Source: Staphylococcus sp. KG4-3
Lineage (GTDB): Bacteria > Bacillota > Bacilli > Staphylococcales > Staphylococcaceae
Direction of reading: 5' to 3'
NCBI RefSeq assembly: GCF_033597815.2
Contig: NZ_CP166245.1
Span: forward strand, 1,054,001-1,118,000
DNA: 64,000 bases
The translations under genes were made by a program, and so were the position numbers. Within the stretch, counting starts at the first letter, position 1, and every line of letters begins with the position of its first letter. The notes below the pieces were generated by a model. It was not told the origin of the DNA. It worked only from the letters and a program-made list of their open reading frames with translations, and did no database searches. Positions 36,210 through 44,566 of this stretch are shown piece by piece.

Positions 36210-36518
36210 TTGAAATTAACAAAAAAGCAATTAGTCAGTTATATCGATGGTTATCAAACTTCAGATGATATCTTAATAGATCTCTATTTAGAGACTTATA
36301 AATTTTATTGTCGATTAAGAGATGAACTCGAAGAGTCTCAGCTTATGTATGAACATACGAATAAAGCAGGCGCTACGAATTTAGTTAAAAACCCATTAAG
36401 TATTGAATTAACGAAAACGGTTCAAACGCTAAATAATTTATTAAAGTCATTAGGATTAACCGCAGCGCAAAGAGAAAAAATTGTTGAATCAGAGGAGGAC
36501 GGTTTTGGTGACTATTAA
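36210..36518 (+). CDS. terS: terminase small subunit (P27 family)
   Basis: 102 residues from a TTG start with GGGGGG upstream. An N-terminal helical DNA-binding part is followed by the P27-type end (NPLSIELTKTVQTLNNLLKSLGLTAAQREK). It recognises the packaging site and stimulates the large subunit. The end overlaps the large subunit gene by 11 bases. Confidence 0.88.
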   Translation: MKLTKKQLVSYIDGYQTSDDILIDLYLETYKFYCRLRDELEESQLMYEHTNKAGATNLVKNPLSIELTKTVQTLNNLLKSLGLTAAQREKIVESEEDGFGDY

Positions 36519-38202
36519 AGTATTGAATAAACCTTCACCTAAGCTTCTCACCACATGGTATGCGCAACAAGTCGTTAGAGGTAATATTACGGCGAATGAA
36601 TACGTTAGAAAAGAATGCCAAAGGCATTTAAATTACCTCAAAAATGACAATCATCGGTGGGAATTTGATGAAGAAAAAGGACATAAACCAATAAGATTTA
36701 TCGAAAAGTTCTGTAAACCTTCGAAAGGCGAATACGGACAGCTCATATTACAACCATGGCAACATTTTATTATTGGTTCCTTATTTGGTTGGGTAGATAA
36801 AGAAACACGTTTACGACGCTTTAAAGAAGGCGTCGTTTTTGTTGGGCGTAAAAATGGTAAAACGACTTTGATATCAGGTTTAACCACATATGGTGCTTCA
36901 GAAGATGGCGAACCCGGGGCAGATGTTGTTCTACTAGCTAACGGTATGAAACAAGCTCGATTACTATTTGATGAATCAACCAAGATGATAAAAGCATCAC
37001 CTAAATTAAATAAAAATTTCAGACCAAGACAATCAGCTATATACTACGATAAAACAAATTCGAAAATCGAACCCCAAGCAGCAGATAGTGAGAAGTTAGA
37101 TGGTTTAAATACACATATTGGTGTGTTTGATGAAATACATGAATACAAAGATTATAAATTGATTTCTGTTATAAAAAACTCTCGACAATCAAGAAAGCAA
37201 CCTTTACTAGTTTATATTACAACGGCGGGTTATCAGTTAGATGGTCCTTTAGTTGATATGGTTGGTGCTGGTGAAGATACTTTAAATGGTGTAGTTGAAG
37301 ATGAACGTACTTTTTATTTCTTAGCTTCTTTAGATAAAGAAGATGATTTAGATAATCCAAAAAATTGGGCGAAAGCAAATCCCAATTTGGGTGTATCAAT
37401 TGATTTAGAGACAATGAAAGAGGATTGGGAAAAGGCGAAGCGCGTTCCAGCGGAACGTGGAGATTTTATAACGAAACGCTTTAATATATTTGCGAACGAT
37501 GATGAAATGAGTTTCTTAGACTATGAAACACTTAAGAAAAATAATAAAGTCATTGATTTAGAAGAACTCAAAGGAAAACCTTGTACGATTGGTTATGATT
37601 TATCTGAAACACAAGATTTCACTGCGGCTTGCGCTACTTTTGCCTTAGATGATGGTAATATCGCGGTTATTTCTCATTCATGGGTACCAGAAGAACGCGT
37701 TAAATATGCCAATGAAAAAATACCCTTTAGAGAATGGCAAGAGGAAGGTTATTTAACAATAACACCTGGACAATACGTTGATTATCAACAAGTTTATGAT
37801 TGGATTACAGAAATGAATCAATATTATCCTGTTGAAAAAATAACGTATGACCGTGCGAATGCTTTTAAACTCAATCAAGAATTAAAAAACTATGGTTTTG
37901 AAACAGAAGAAACAAGACAAGGCGCGATTACTTTAAGTCCAGCTTTAAAAGACCTAAATGAGTTGTTTTTAGATGGCAAAGTTATTTTTAATAATAACCC
38001 AATGATGCGCTGGTATATCAATAATGTTCAGTTAACTAAAGATCGTAATGATAATTGGTTACCAACGAAACAAAATCGCTATCGTAAAATCGATGGCTTT
38101 GCAGCGTTATTAAATACTTACACTGACATTATGAATAAAGTGGTTACAGACGCAGGTAATGGCAATATTGAGTTTATTAGTATGAAAGAACTGCTGAGTT
38201 AG
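36508..38202 (+). CDS. terL: terminase large subunit
   Basis: 564 residues from GTG 36508 (GAGGAGGA upstream). The ATPase has Walker A VGRKNGKTT and Walker B IGVFDEIHE; the nuclease half starts at IGYDLSETQDFTAA with the acidic metal ligands, and KITYDRANAFKL follows. Terminase_1 family, typical of cos-type siphoviruses with an HNH partner. It translocates DNA into proheads and cuts genome ends. Confidence 0.95.
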   Translation: MTIKVLNKPSPKLLTTWYAQQVVRGNITANEYVRKECQRHLNYLKNDNHRWEFDEEKGHKPIRFIEKFCKPSKGEYGQLILQPWQHFIIGSLFGWVDKETRLRRFKEGVVFVGRKNGKTTLISGLTTYGASEDGEPGADVVLLANGMKQARLLFDESTKMIKASPKLNKNFRPRQSAIYYDKTNSKIEPQAADSEKLDGLNTHIGVFDEIHEYKDYKLISVIKNSRQSRKQPLLVYITTAGYQLDGPLVDMVGAGEDTLNGVVEDERTFYFLASLDKEDDLDNPKNWAKANPNLGVSIDLETMKEDWEKAKRVPAERGDFITKRFNIFANDDEMSFLDYETLKKNNKVIDLEELKGKPCTIGYDLSETQDFTAACATFALDDGNIAVISHSWVPEERVKYANEKIPFREWQEEGYLTITPGQYVDYQQVYDWITEMNQYYPVEKITYDRANAFKLNQELKNYGFETEETRQGAITLSPALKDLNELFLDGKVIFNNNPMMRWYINNVQLTKDRNDNWLPTKQNRYRKIDGFAALLNTYTDIMNKVVTDAGNGNIEFISMKELLS

Positions 38203-38205
38203 GAG

Positions 38206-39477
38206 GTGAAGGCAATCGCTAAACAAAATTTACTCAGTAAGGTAAAACAAAAATTAATAGATAATTGGGTAGACCAAAGCAGGCAAAAGCTTTATGACTT
38301 TTCGCCTTGGCGTAATAAAAATTTTTGGGGCGTTATTAATAACACTTTAGAAACCAATGAAACGATATTTGCGGCTATTACTAAATTATCTAATTCAATG
38401 GCAAGTATTCCTATCAAACTTTATAAAAATTATGAAGCAGTAACCAATGATATTTCTTTGCTCATTACAGATACGCCAAATGGCTCAATTAGTAGTTTTG
38501 ATTTCATTAATCAAATTGAAACATGTCGGAATGAAAAAGGGAATGCTTATGTATTAATCGAACGTGATATTTATTATCAACCCAATAAGCTGTATTTAAT
38601 TAATCCAGATGTCGTTGAAATACTAATTGAAAATACGTCAAAAGATATTTATTACAGTATTCACGCGGCTACAGATAATAAATTAATCATTCACAATACA
38701 GATATGATGCATTTCAAACATATTGTTGGTTCGAATATGGTTCAAGGTATTAGTCCTGTTGATGTATTAAAGAATACAACTGATTTTGATAATGCCATTC
38801 GAAATTTTAATTTAAAAGAGATGGAGAAACCTGAATCATTTGTCCTTAAATATGGGACTAACGTCTCCGATGAGAAGCGAAAAGCAGTTGTACAAAATTT
38901 TAAAGAATTCTATGAAGAAAATGGTGGGGTTTTATTCCAAGAACCCGGGGTTGAAATTGACCCACTAAATAAAAAATATGTATCCGAGGATATTGTAGCC
39001 ACAGAAAATTTAACAAGAGAACGTATTGCGAATGTATTTCAGATACCATCGGTATTTTTAAATGCGAATAACGCGATGACATTTAAATCAAATGAAGAAC
39101 TCGACCGTTATTATTTACAACATACGTTACTACCTATCATTAAGCAGTATGAAGAAGAATTTAACCGAAAATTATTGACTAAATATCGCCGAACGATGGG
39201 TTATTACTTCAAATTTAATGTTAAATCGTTCTTACGTGCAGATAGTAAAACACAAGCTGAGGTTTATTTTAAAGCTGTACGTAGTGGTTATTATACGGTT
39301 AATGATATTAGGTCATGGGAAGATTTACCTCCTGTTGAAGGTGGCGACGTTCCATTAATCAGTGGTGACTTATACCCAATTGATACACCACCAGAACAAA
39401 GGCATACATCGAAAGGGGGTGACAATCATGGACAAGACAAAAACTTACTTTCAGATGAGCAAGAAGACCCAGAATAA
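38206..39477 (+). CDS. phage portal protein (HK97 type)
   Basis: 423 residues. PF04860-type features: VINNTLETNETIFAAITKLSNSMASIPIKLY near the N terminus (in pieces), INPDVVEILIE, MMHFKHIVGSNMVQGISPVDVLK and ERIANVFQIPSVFLN. It forms the dodecameric DNA gate at the capsid vertex. The start is unclear: AGGAGGTGA overlaps the only nearby GTG (38206), while an ATC at 38215 is ideally spaced and would give (M)AKQNLLSK. Confidence 0.92.
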   Translation: MKAIAKQNLLSKVKQKLIDNWVDQSRQKLYDFSPWRNKNFWGVINNTLETNETIFAAITKLSNSMASIPIKLYKNYEAVTNDISLLITDTPNGSISSFDFINQIETCRNEKGNAYVLIERDIYYQPNKLYLINPDVVEILIENTSKDIYYSIHAATDNKLIIHNTDMMHFKHIVGSNMVQGISPVDVLKNTTDFDNAIRNFNLKEMEKPESFVLKYGTNVSDEKRKAVVQNFKEFYEENGGVLFQEPGVEIDPLNKKYVSEDIVATENLTRERIANVFQIPSVFLNANNAMTFKSNEELDRYYLQHTLLPIIKQYEEEFNRKLLTKYRRTMGYYFKFNVKSFLRADSKTQAEVYFKAVRSGYYTVNDIRSWEDLPPVEGGDVPLISGDLYPIDTPPEQRHTSKGGDNHGQDKNLLSDEQEDPE

Positions 39478-40189
39478 AGGTGAAATTTATATTTATGGTG
39501 ATATTGTTTCGAGTAAATGGGATGAAACAGATGTCACTGCTGTTGATTTTAAAAACGAACTTAATCAACTCGGTGATGTATCCGAGATAGATGTTCATAT
39601 CAATTCAGCAGGCGGTAATGTTTTCGAAGGTCATGCGATATACAACATGTTAAAAATGCATAAAGCCAAAGTAAATATTTATGTCGATGCCTTAGCGGCA
39701 TCCATCGCAAGTGTTATCGCAATGAGCGGTGACACTATTTTTATGCACAAAAACAGCTTTATGATGATTCATAACTCTTGGATTATGACCTTAGGTAATT
39801 CGAAAGATTTACGACAAACGGCAGATTTATTAGATAAAACAGACCAATCAAGTAATAACGCTTATTTAGATAAAGCAACCAACTTATCTGAAGAAGAACT
39901 CAAACAATTACTTGAAGCTGAAACTTGGTTAACGGCAGATGAAGCATTAGAAAAAGGATTAGCAGATGAAATATTAGGCGCAAGTGAAATAGCTGCCAGT
40001 ATTTCAAAAGATAGTTATCAAATGTTTAAACACGTGCCTGAAAACATTGAAAAAGATGTTGATAAAATCACAAATGTTTCGGATGTTCAAGATAATAAAA
40101 ATAAAGAAACAATGTCACAAAAAGAAAAAGAAGCAAGACAACAAATTATAGATGAATGCAATACATTACAAACAATAATGAATTTCTAG
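39428..40189 (+). CDS. head maturation protease (ClpP family)
   Basis: 253 residues from ATG 39428 (GGGGGTGA upstream), overlapping the portal gene in another frame. ClpP fold: INSAGGNVFEGHAIYNML, the nucleophile region ALAASIASVIAMSG and the His region HKNSFMMIHNSW, then LTADEALEKGLADEI. It processes the capsid protein's N-terminal scaffold domain during assembly. The C-terminal 50 residues are a charged tail. Confidence 0.93.
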   Translation: MDKTKTYFQMSKKTQNKGEIYIYGDIVSSKWDETDVTAVDFKNELNQLGDVSEIDVHINSAGGNVFEGHAIYNMLKMHKAKVNIYVDALAASIASVIAMSGDTIFMHKNSFMMIHNSWIMTLGNSKDLRQTADLLDKTDQSSNNAYLDKATNLSEEELKQLLEAETWLTADEALEKGLADEILGASEIAASISKDSYQMFKHVPENIEKDVDKITNVSDVQDNKNKETMSQKEKEARQQIIDECNTLQTIMNF

Positions 40190-40201
40190 GAGGAAAAATA
40201 T

Positions 40202-41377
40202 ATGTCAACATTATACGAATTAAAACAATCATTAGGTATGATTGGTCAACAATTAAAAGAAAAGAATAACGAATTGAGTCAAAAAGCAAGTGATCCAAAT
40301 GTAAATATGGATGACGTAAAGCAATTAAAAGATGAAAAATCAGGTTTGCAACAAAGATATGACATTGTGGAAGCGCAAGTTAAAGAAATAGAACAAAAAG
40401 AAACGGATAAAGCTAAAAAAGATAATCAAAAGAATGCAGCTTATCAAGCTCTAAGTGAAGATGATAAAAAAGTTAAAGCGAAAGCTGAGTTTTATCGTCA
40501 TGCTTTATTACCAAATGACTTTGAAAAACCATCTCAAGAAGCACAACGTTTATTACATGCTTTACCGACAGGTAATGATACAGGTGGAGACAAATTCTTG
40601 CCAACGACATTGTCTAATGAATTAGTTTCTGAACCATTTGCGCGTAACCAATTACGTGAAAAAGCACGTCTAACTAATATTAAAGGGTTAGAAATCCCTC
40701 GTGTATCTTATACACTTGATGATGACGATTTTATTACGGATGAAGAAACTGCAAAAGAATTGTCTGTAAAAGGTGACACAGTTAAATTTGGAACTAATAA
40801 ATTTAAAGTGTTTGCCGCTGTTTCAGATACAGTTATTCATGGCTCAGATATCGATTTAGTTAATTGGGTTGAAAATGCGTTACGTTCAGGTTTAGCTGAT
40901 AAAGAGCGTAAAGATGCCTTTGCCCTAAGTCCTAAAAACAGTATTGAACATATGTCGTTCTATAATTCAGATGTGAAAGAAGTGTCAGGCGAAGATATAT
41001 ATGAAGCTATTGTTAATGCAATTGCTGACTTGCATGAAGACTATCGCAGTAACGCTACAATTTACATGAGATATATTGATTATGTAAAAATTATCAAAAT
41101 CTTATCAAATGGCACAACAAATTTCTTCGATACACCAGCTGAAAAAGTGTTTGGTAAACCTGTCGTATTTACAGATAGTGCAGTTAACCCAGTCGTGGGT
41201 GATTTCAATTACTTCGGCATTAACTATGACAATACAACGTTTGATACGGATAAAGATGTTAAAAAAGGTGAATATTTATTCGTCTTAACTGCTTGGTATG
41301 ACCAACAACGTACATTAGATAGTGCGTTCCGTATCGCTAAAGTTGATGATGATTCTGAAGATACAGAAACACCCTAA
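40202..41377 (+). CDS. major capsid protein (HK97 fold), short form
   Basis: 391 residues. Residues 1-80 are a coiled-coil delta domain (scaffold, likely removed by the protease); the HK97 fold follows (FLPTTLSNELVSEPFARNQLR ... LFVLTAWYDQQRTLDSAFRIAKV in pieces). The frame-0 product ends EDTETP at GAA ACA CCC TAA. A +1 slip on CCC gives a 411-residue form ending at 41438 (see the recoding element). AGGAGG precedes the ATG. Confidence 0.95.
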   Translation: MSTLYELKQSLGMIGQQLKEKNNELSQKASDPNVNMDDVKQLKDEKSGLQQRYDIVEAQVKEIEQKETDKAKKDNQKNAAYQALSEDDKKVKAKAEFYRHALLPNDFEKPSQEAQRLLHALPTGNDTGGDKFLPTTLSNELVSEPFARNQLREKARLTNIKGLEIPRVSYTLDDDDFITDEETAKELSVKGDTVKFGTNKFKVFAAVSDTVIHGSDIDLVNWVENALRSGLADKERKDAFALSPKNSIEHMSFYNSDVKEVSGEDIYEAIVNAIADLHEDYRSNATIYMRYIDYVKIIKILSNGTTNFFDTPAEKVFGKPVVFTDSAVNPVVGDFNYFGINYDNTTFDTDKDVKKGEYLFVLTAWYDQQRTLDSAFRIAKVDDDSEDTETP

Positions 41378-41442
41378 CAAGCCCCAAAAGGTAGAAGTAG
41401 AGACGAGAGCAAAATCCGTCTCTATTTCTGCTGAATAGGGGT
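41366..41442 (+). other. +1 programmed frameshift element of the major capsid gene
   Basis: The slippery stop is CCC TAA (41372-41377). Skipping T41375 leads into an open frame coding a 20-residue tail (starts NKPQKVEV, ends SISAE) to TAG 41436-41438. Thirteen bases after the TAA begins a continuous 15-bp stem (41391-41405 with 41417-41431, two G-U pairs) with an 11-nt loop. Outside it, GCCCC (41381-41385) can pair with GGGGT (41438-41442). Listeria phage PSA uses +1 shifts in its capsid and tail genes; use here is inferred. Confidence 0.85.
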
Positions 41443-41449
41443 GGTTTTG

Positions 41450-41737
41450 ATGAATCAAAGTGATTTATTACGCATCAAAAGATGGTTAAACATAGATTAT
41501 GACATCGAAAATGATACGTTAGAAGATATGATTCTAAGTGCTAAATCTGAATTAAGTTTAAGTGGTGTGCCTCAGTACGATCATAGTGATGAGGCATATC
41601 CTTTATATTGCCAAGCGATTAATTATATTGTTTCGCGTGATTATGAGACTCGTGGCTTTGTTGAGTATGAACGTGAAAATAAAGGATTTAATGACAGAAC
41701 CTTACAATCATTTATTCTTAAGTTGAAAGTTTGGTGA
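41450..41737 (+). CDS. head-tail connector protein
   Basis: 95 residues from ATG 41450, with GGGGTGG upstream. Helical, with the pattern of the phage_connect_1/gp6-like family (DLLRIKRWLNIDYDIENDTLEDMILSAKSEL in pieces). It joins the portal to the tail completion proteins. Confidence 0.8.
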   Translation: MNQSDLLRIKRWLNIDYDIENDTLEDMILSAKSELSLSGVPQYDHSDEAYPLYCQAINYIVSRDYETRGFVEYERENKGFNDRTLQSFILKLKVW

Positions 41738-42078
41738 TTCAAGTGCAATTTAAAAACTTTAATACGTACTTAACTTTTTATGACATGGTTAAAACAGGTC
41801 CTTACCCAGATGATATAGAAGAAAAAGATGTTTATAGTTGTAAAGTTGAAAAATATGATAATTCCATTAAAGACAGACAAGTTCTAACGACAAACGGTAA
41901 AACCCAAGGTTTTACATTTATAATGAGAGACGCTCAACGACAATTTATTCCCAATTATCAACATACAATCAAAGTGGAAGATTATCGATTTGAAACGCAA
42001 CTATTTAACATATATGATATTCGATTTGATAAACCGAAAGCAGGCTATATTACGGTGGTGGTGGCTGAAAATGAGTAA
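41731..42078 (+). CDS. phage head closure / head-tail adaptor protein
   Basis: 115 residues; candidate starts are TTG 41731, GTG 41734 (overlapping the previous stop) and GTG 41743. Beta-barrel pattern, with the VYSCKVEKYDNSIKDRQVL and YDIRFDKPKAGYITVV stretches of SPP1 gp16-like adaptors. It seals the portal after packaging. Confidence 0.75.
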   Translation: MVIQVQFKNFNTYLTFYDMVKTGPYPDDIEEKDVYSCKVEKYDNSIKDRQVLTTNGKTQGFTFIMRDAQRQFIPNYQHTIKVEDYRFETQLFNIYDIRFDKPKAGYITVVVAENE

Positions 42079-42496
42079 ACCTAAAATCAATGGTATATAT
42101 GATGTAAAGCTTAAAGGCGAAAAAGAAATGATGAAAAAGATGGAAGCAAAATTTGGTCAAAAAGCAATGCAAGTAAAGAATGATAAAGCATTAATTGAAG
42201 CATCTGACTTTTTAAAAGAAGAACTCAAATATCAATTTGAAGATTTTAGAGATACAGGCGCGACCATACAAGAAATGAAGCGAGGGAATCCTGAAACGGT
42301 TGCTGGTCAAAGACGGATTATGATTCATTGGGAAGGTCCTAAAGAAAGAAAAAATATCATTCATCTTAATGAACATGGCTATACACGTAATGGTAAAAAG
42401 TATACACCTCAAGGTTACGGTGTCATTGCCAAAACATTAGATGCATCACAAACCAAATACCGTGGCATCATTCGAAGAGAGTTGAACAAAAAGTGA
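42071..42496 (+). CDS. HK97 gp10-like head-tail joining protein
   Basis: 141 residues from ATG 42071, overlapping the previous gene by eight bases. MSKPKINGIYDVKLKGEKEMMKKMEAKFG (in pieces), LIEASDFLKEELKYQFEDF and the IHLNEHGYTRNGKKYTPQG stretch fit the gp10 family. It acts at the neck or tail end during assembly. Confidence 0.8.
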   Translation: MSKPKINGIYDVKLKGEKEMMKKMEAKFGQKAMQVKNDKALIEASDFLKEELKYQFEDFRDTGATIQEMKRGNPETVAGQRRIMIHWEGPKERKNIIHLNEHGYTRNGKKYTPQGYGVIAKTLDASQTKYRGIIRRELNKK

Positions 42497-42888
42497 ATAT
42501 ACTCAAATATATTAAGAATATCATTATTAACGACCCTATACTTGCATCAGAAGTAAACAACCGCATTTATTATTACGAAGTAACAGAAGTGGATGATACG
42601 AGTAATGCGTTTGTCGTTTTAACCCCGATATTAGATCGTCCAAGCACATATGTTTCTGATAAATATCTATCGGAAACTTATTTTTTTCAAGTAGATGTTG
42701 AATCTTATAATCATCAACAAACGATAGATATAACGAAACGTATTCGTTATCTATTATCAAATGAAAATTTAAATCAAGCATCATCACAATTAGATGACTA
42801 TTTTAAAGCAACACAAAGGTATGTGATGTCACGAAGATATCGAGGCATACCCAAAAATCAATATTACAAAGGTGAACGTGTCGAATAG
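42493..42888 (+). CDS. tail completion / tail terminator protein
   Basis: 131 residues from GTG 42493, overlapping the previous stop. Alpha/beta pattern (YVSDKYLSETYFFQVDVESYNHQQTIDI in pieces) and its place directly before the major tail protein fit the tail terminator family, which caps the tube and joins it to the head. Sequence similarity is modest, so the call is partly positional. Confidence 0.7.
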   Translation: MNILKYIKNIIINDPILASEVNNRIYYYEVTEVDDTSNAFVVLTPILDRPSTYVSDKYLSETYFFQVDVESYNHQQTIDITKRIRYLLSNENLNQASSQLDDYFKATQRYVMSRRYRGIPKNQYYKGERVE

Positions 42889-42921
42889 ATGCGTTCTTTT
42901 TAATTCAAGGAGGAAAAAATT

Positions 42922-43554
42922 ATGGCAGTAGTAGGATTTGAAAAAGTACACGTAGGTATTTTTGATGAAGATGAAAAAATTAAGAAATTAATGACATGGA
43001 AAGATGAACATGGTGGTACAGTTAATCTTAATATTTCAGGATTAGCCCCTGAAAAAGTTGAAATGCGTGCTTCGAATAAGACCGTATGGTCTAAGAAACA
43101 AGGAACAGGCGAAGTTCAATCAGAACTTGATTTATTTAACGTACCAGATAAAGATTTAGACGCCGTTTTAGGTCGTGATATGGACGATAACGGTACTTCA
43201 TGGGTTGGTGAAGATTCTCGTGCGCCGTATGTCGCATTAATTGGAGAGTCTGCCGATTTATTATCAGGCGACCCTGTTTATTGTGCCTTAACTAAAGGGA
43301 CAATGAGTCTTGAATCTATTGAATGGAAAACGACGGCGAAGGAAGAAGAAGAGCCAGAACCACAACAATTAACAGGTGATTGGATTGCGCGCACAATTGA
43401 CGGTAATTCACGTATTTATGGTTATCACGTTGGTAAAAAAGGGGCAGATGAATTATTCAAAAGTGTGTTCCCTGGTTATGAAGACGTTAAAGATGATGAT
43501 TCAGACAATAGTAATGAAGAATCAAACGATAACGAAGCAACAGAAACACCCTAA
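42922..43554 (+). CDS. major tail tube protein, short form
   Basis: 210 residues; AGGAGG upstream. Starts MAVVGFEKVHVGIFDE with a beta-rich tube fold (SELDLFNVPDKDLDAVLGRD, VALIGESADLLSGDPVYCAL) and an acidic Ser/Asn-rich C terminus ending ATETP at GAA ACA CCC TAA. A +1 slip there makes a 230-residue form to 43615. Tail tube proteins with C-terminal extensions by recoding are known in SPP1 and PSA. Confidence 0.9.
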   Translation: MAVVGFEKVHVGIFDEDEKIKKLMTWKDEHGGTVNLNISGLAPEKVEMRASNKTVWSKKQGTGEVQSELDLFNVPDKDLDAVLGRDMDDNGTSWVGEDSRAPYVALIGESADLLSGDPVYCALTKGTMSLESIEWKTTAKEEEEPEPQQLTGDWIARTIDGNSRIYGYHVGKKGADELFKSVFPGYEDVKDDDSDNSNEESNDNEATETP

Positions 43555-43619
43555 GGCGCCCCAAAATGTAGGAGTAACAGCTAAAAGTAAATCGGCTGTT
43601 ATTTCTGCAGAATAGGGGT
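43543..43619 (+). other. +1 programmed frameshift element of the major tail gene
   Basis: The slippery stop is CCC TAA (43549-43554). Skipping T43552 opens a frame coding 20 residues (starts KAPQNVGV, ends VISAE) to TAG 43613-43615. Thirteen bases after the TAA a 15-bp stem begins (43568-43582 with 43594-43608, G-U pairs included) with an 11-nt loop, and an outer GCCCC/GGGGT pairing is possible. Geometry is identical to the capsid element, and several stem pairs differ by paired changes. Confidence 0.85.
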
Positions 43620-43650
43620 CTGCAAATCAAAGAATAAACGAGGTGTTTGA

Positions 43651-43944
43651 ATGAGTGTGTTTCAAAAATTAAAAGAACGAATAAAAAGAAAGTTTAGAGA
43701 AAACAAAAAAATAAAACCGCAATTAACTATTCGAGTATATGATGATGACGATGTGCCAGAAATTATATTTAATGGAAATAAAATAGATTATATTAACGAA
43801 GTAGATTTTAACTGGAAGACTAGTACGGGTGATGTAATGAGTGGCGGCTATAAATTCAACGTTTCTTATATAAAAGAATCAGATTTGAATGATGGAGGTA
43901 TACTTTTTACTAAAGAAGGGTTTGTTAGTCCAGGACGTATATAA
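43651..43944 (+). CDS. hypothetical protein between tail tube and Ig-like genes
   Basis: 97 residues with GAGGTG upstream. Very basic N terminus (QKLKERIKRKFRENKKIK), then a beta-rich part (LTIRVYDDDDVPEIIFNGNKI). No known family. Being co-located with tail genes it may be a minor tail or assembly protein; this is inference. Confidence 0.6.
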   Translation: MSVFQKLKERIKRKFRENKKIKPQLTIRVYDDDDVPEIIFNGNKIDYINEVDFNWKTSTGDVMSGGYKFNVSYIKESDLNDGGILFTKEGFVSPGRI

Positions 43945-43968
43945 ATTAAATTATAGGAGGAATTTGTA

Positions 43969-44499
43969 ATGGCAGATAAATTGAAAGTATATAAAGATGA
44001 TGAAGTAATCGCGAGCGCTGAACGTGGTGAAGATGGTAAAGCTAACGCTACGATTGAAGGCTTAGACGCAAATACAGAGTATGAAACAGGTGACTATAAA
44101 GTTGCTTGGGAAAATGAAAACGGTGAATCAGACAAAACAGATGTACCAGGATTTAAAACTAATCCAATCAAAGTAACAGGCGTTTCATTAGATAAAGAAG
44201 AATTGACGTTGGATGTAGGTGACACAGCAACAATTGAAGCGACAGTAGCACCTTCTACAGCTTCAGATAAATCTGTATCTTATGCATCTTCAAATAAAGA
44301 TGTAGCTACAGTAGATGAAGATGGCAAAATCACAGCTGTAGATGAAGGTACAGCAACAATTGAAGTTACTACAAATGACGGCGAGAAAACAGCAGAATGT
44401 GAAATTACAGTAGAAGCTGAAGAAGAACCTGCACCAGAAGAACCCGATAATGTAGAAGTAGAAGCAAATGAAAATGATGCAGATGTATCAGCAGAATAA
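43969..44499 (+). CDS. Ig-like (BIG2) domain virion protein with the common C-terminal tag
   Basis: 176 residues; AGGAGG upstream. Residues 1-60 form a fibronectin-like module (LKVYKDDEVIASAERGEDGK), 65-148 a BIG2 Ig-like domain (VTGVSLDKEELTLDVGDTATI, YASSNKDVATVDEDGKITAV), then an acidic linker. The last 20 residues (PDNVEV ... DVSAE) align with the frameshift tails of the capsid and tail tube proteins, but here are in frame and lack the hairpin. Ig-like domains decorate phage heads and tails and may bind cell-wall sugars. A UUCG terminator follows. Confidence 0.85.
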   Translation: MADKLKVYKDDEVIASAERGEDGKANATIEGLDANTEYETGDYKVAWENENGESDKTDVPGFKTNPIKVTGVSLDKEELTLDVGDTATIEATVAPSTASDKSVSYASSNKDVATVDEDGKITAVDEGTATIEVTTNDGEKTAECEITVEAEEEPAPEEPDNVEVEANENDADVSAE

Positions 44500-44506
44500 A
44501 TTAACA

Positions 44507-44529
44507 AGGCGACTTCGGTCGCCTATTTT
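44507..44529 (+). terminator. UUCG-loop intrinsic terminator after the Ig-like gene
   Basis: AGGCGAC-TTCG-GTCGCCT, a strong seven-base stem with a UUCG tetraloop, followed by ATTTTT. It would reduce transcription from head/tail tube genes into the chaperone and tape measure genes. Confidence 0.85.
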
Positions 44530-44566
44530 TGTATACAAAAATAATTAACTTTAAGGAGACAATAAC

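Noticed and set aside
43376..43615. 79-codon ORF over the end of the tail tube gene as a separate gene
   Set aside because: Only its last 20 codons are conserved (with the capsid tail). It is better explained as the +1 frame entered from CCC TAA.
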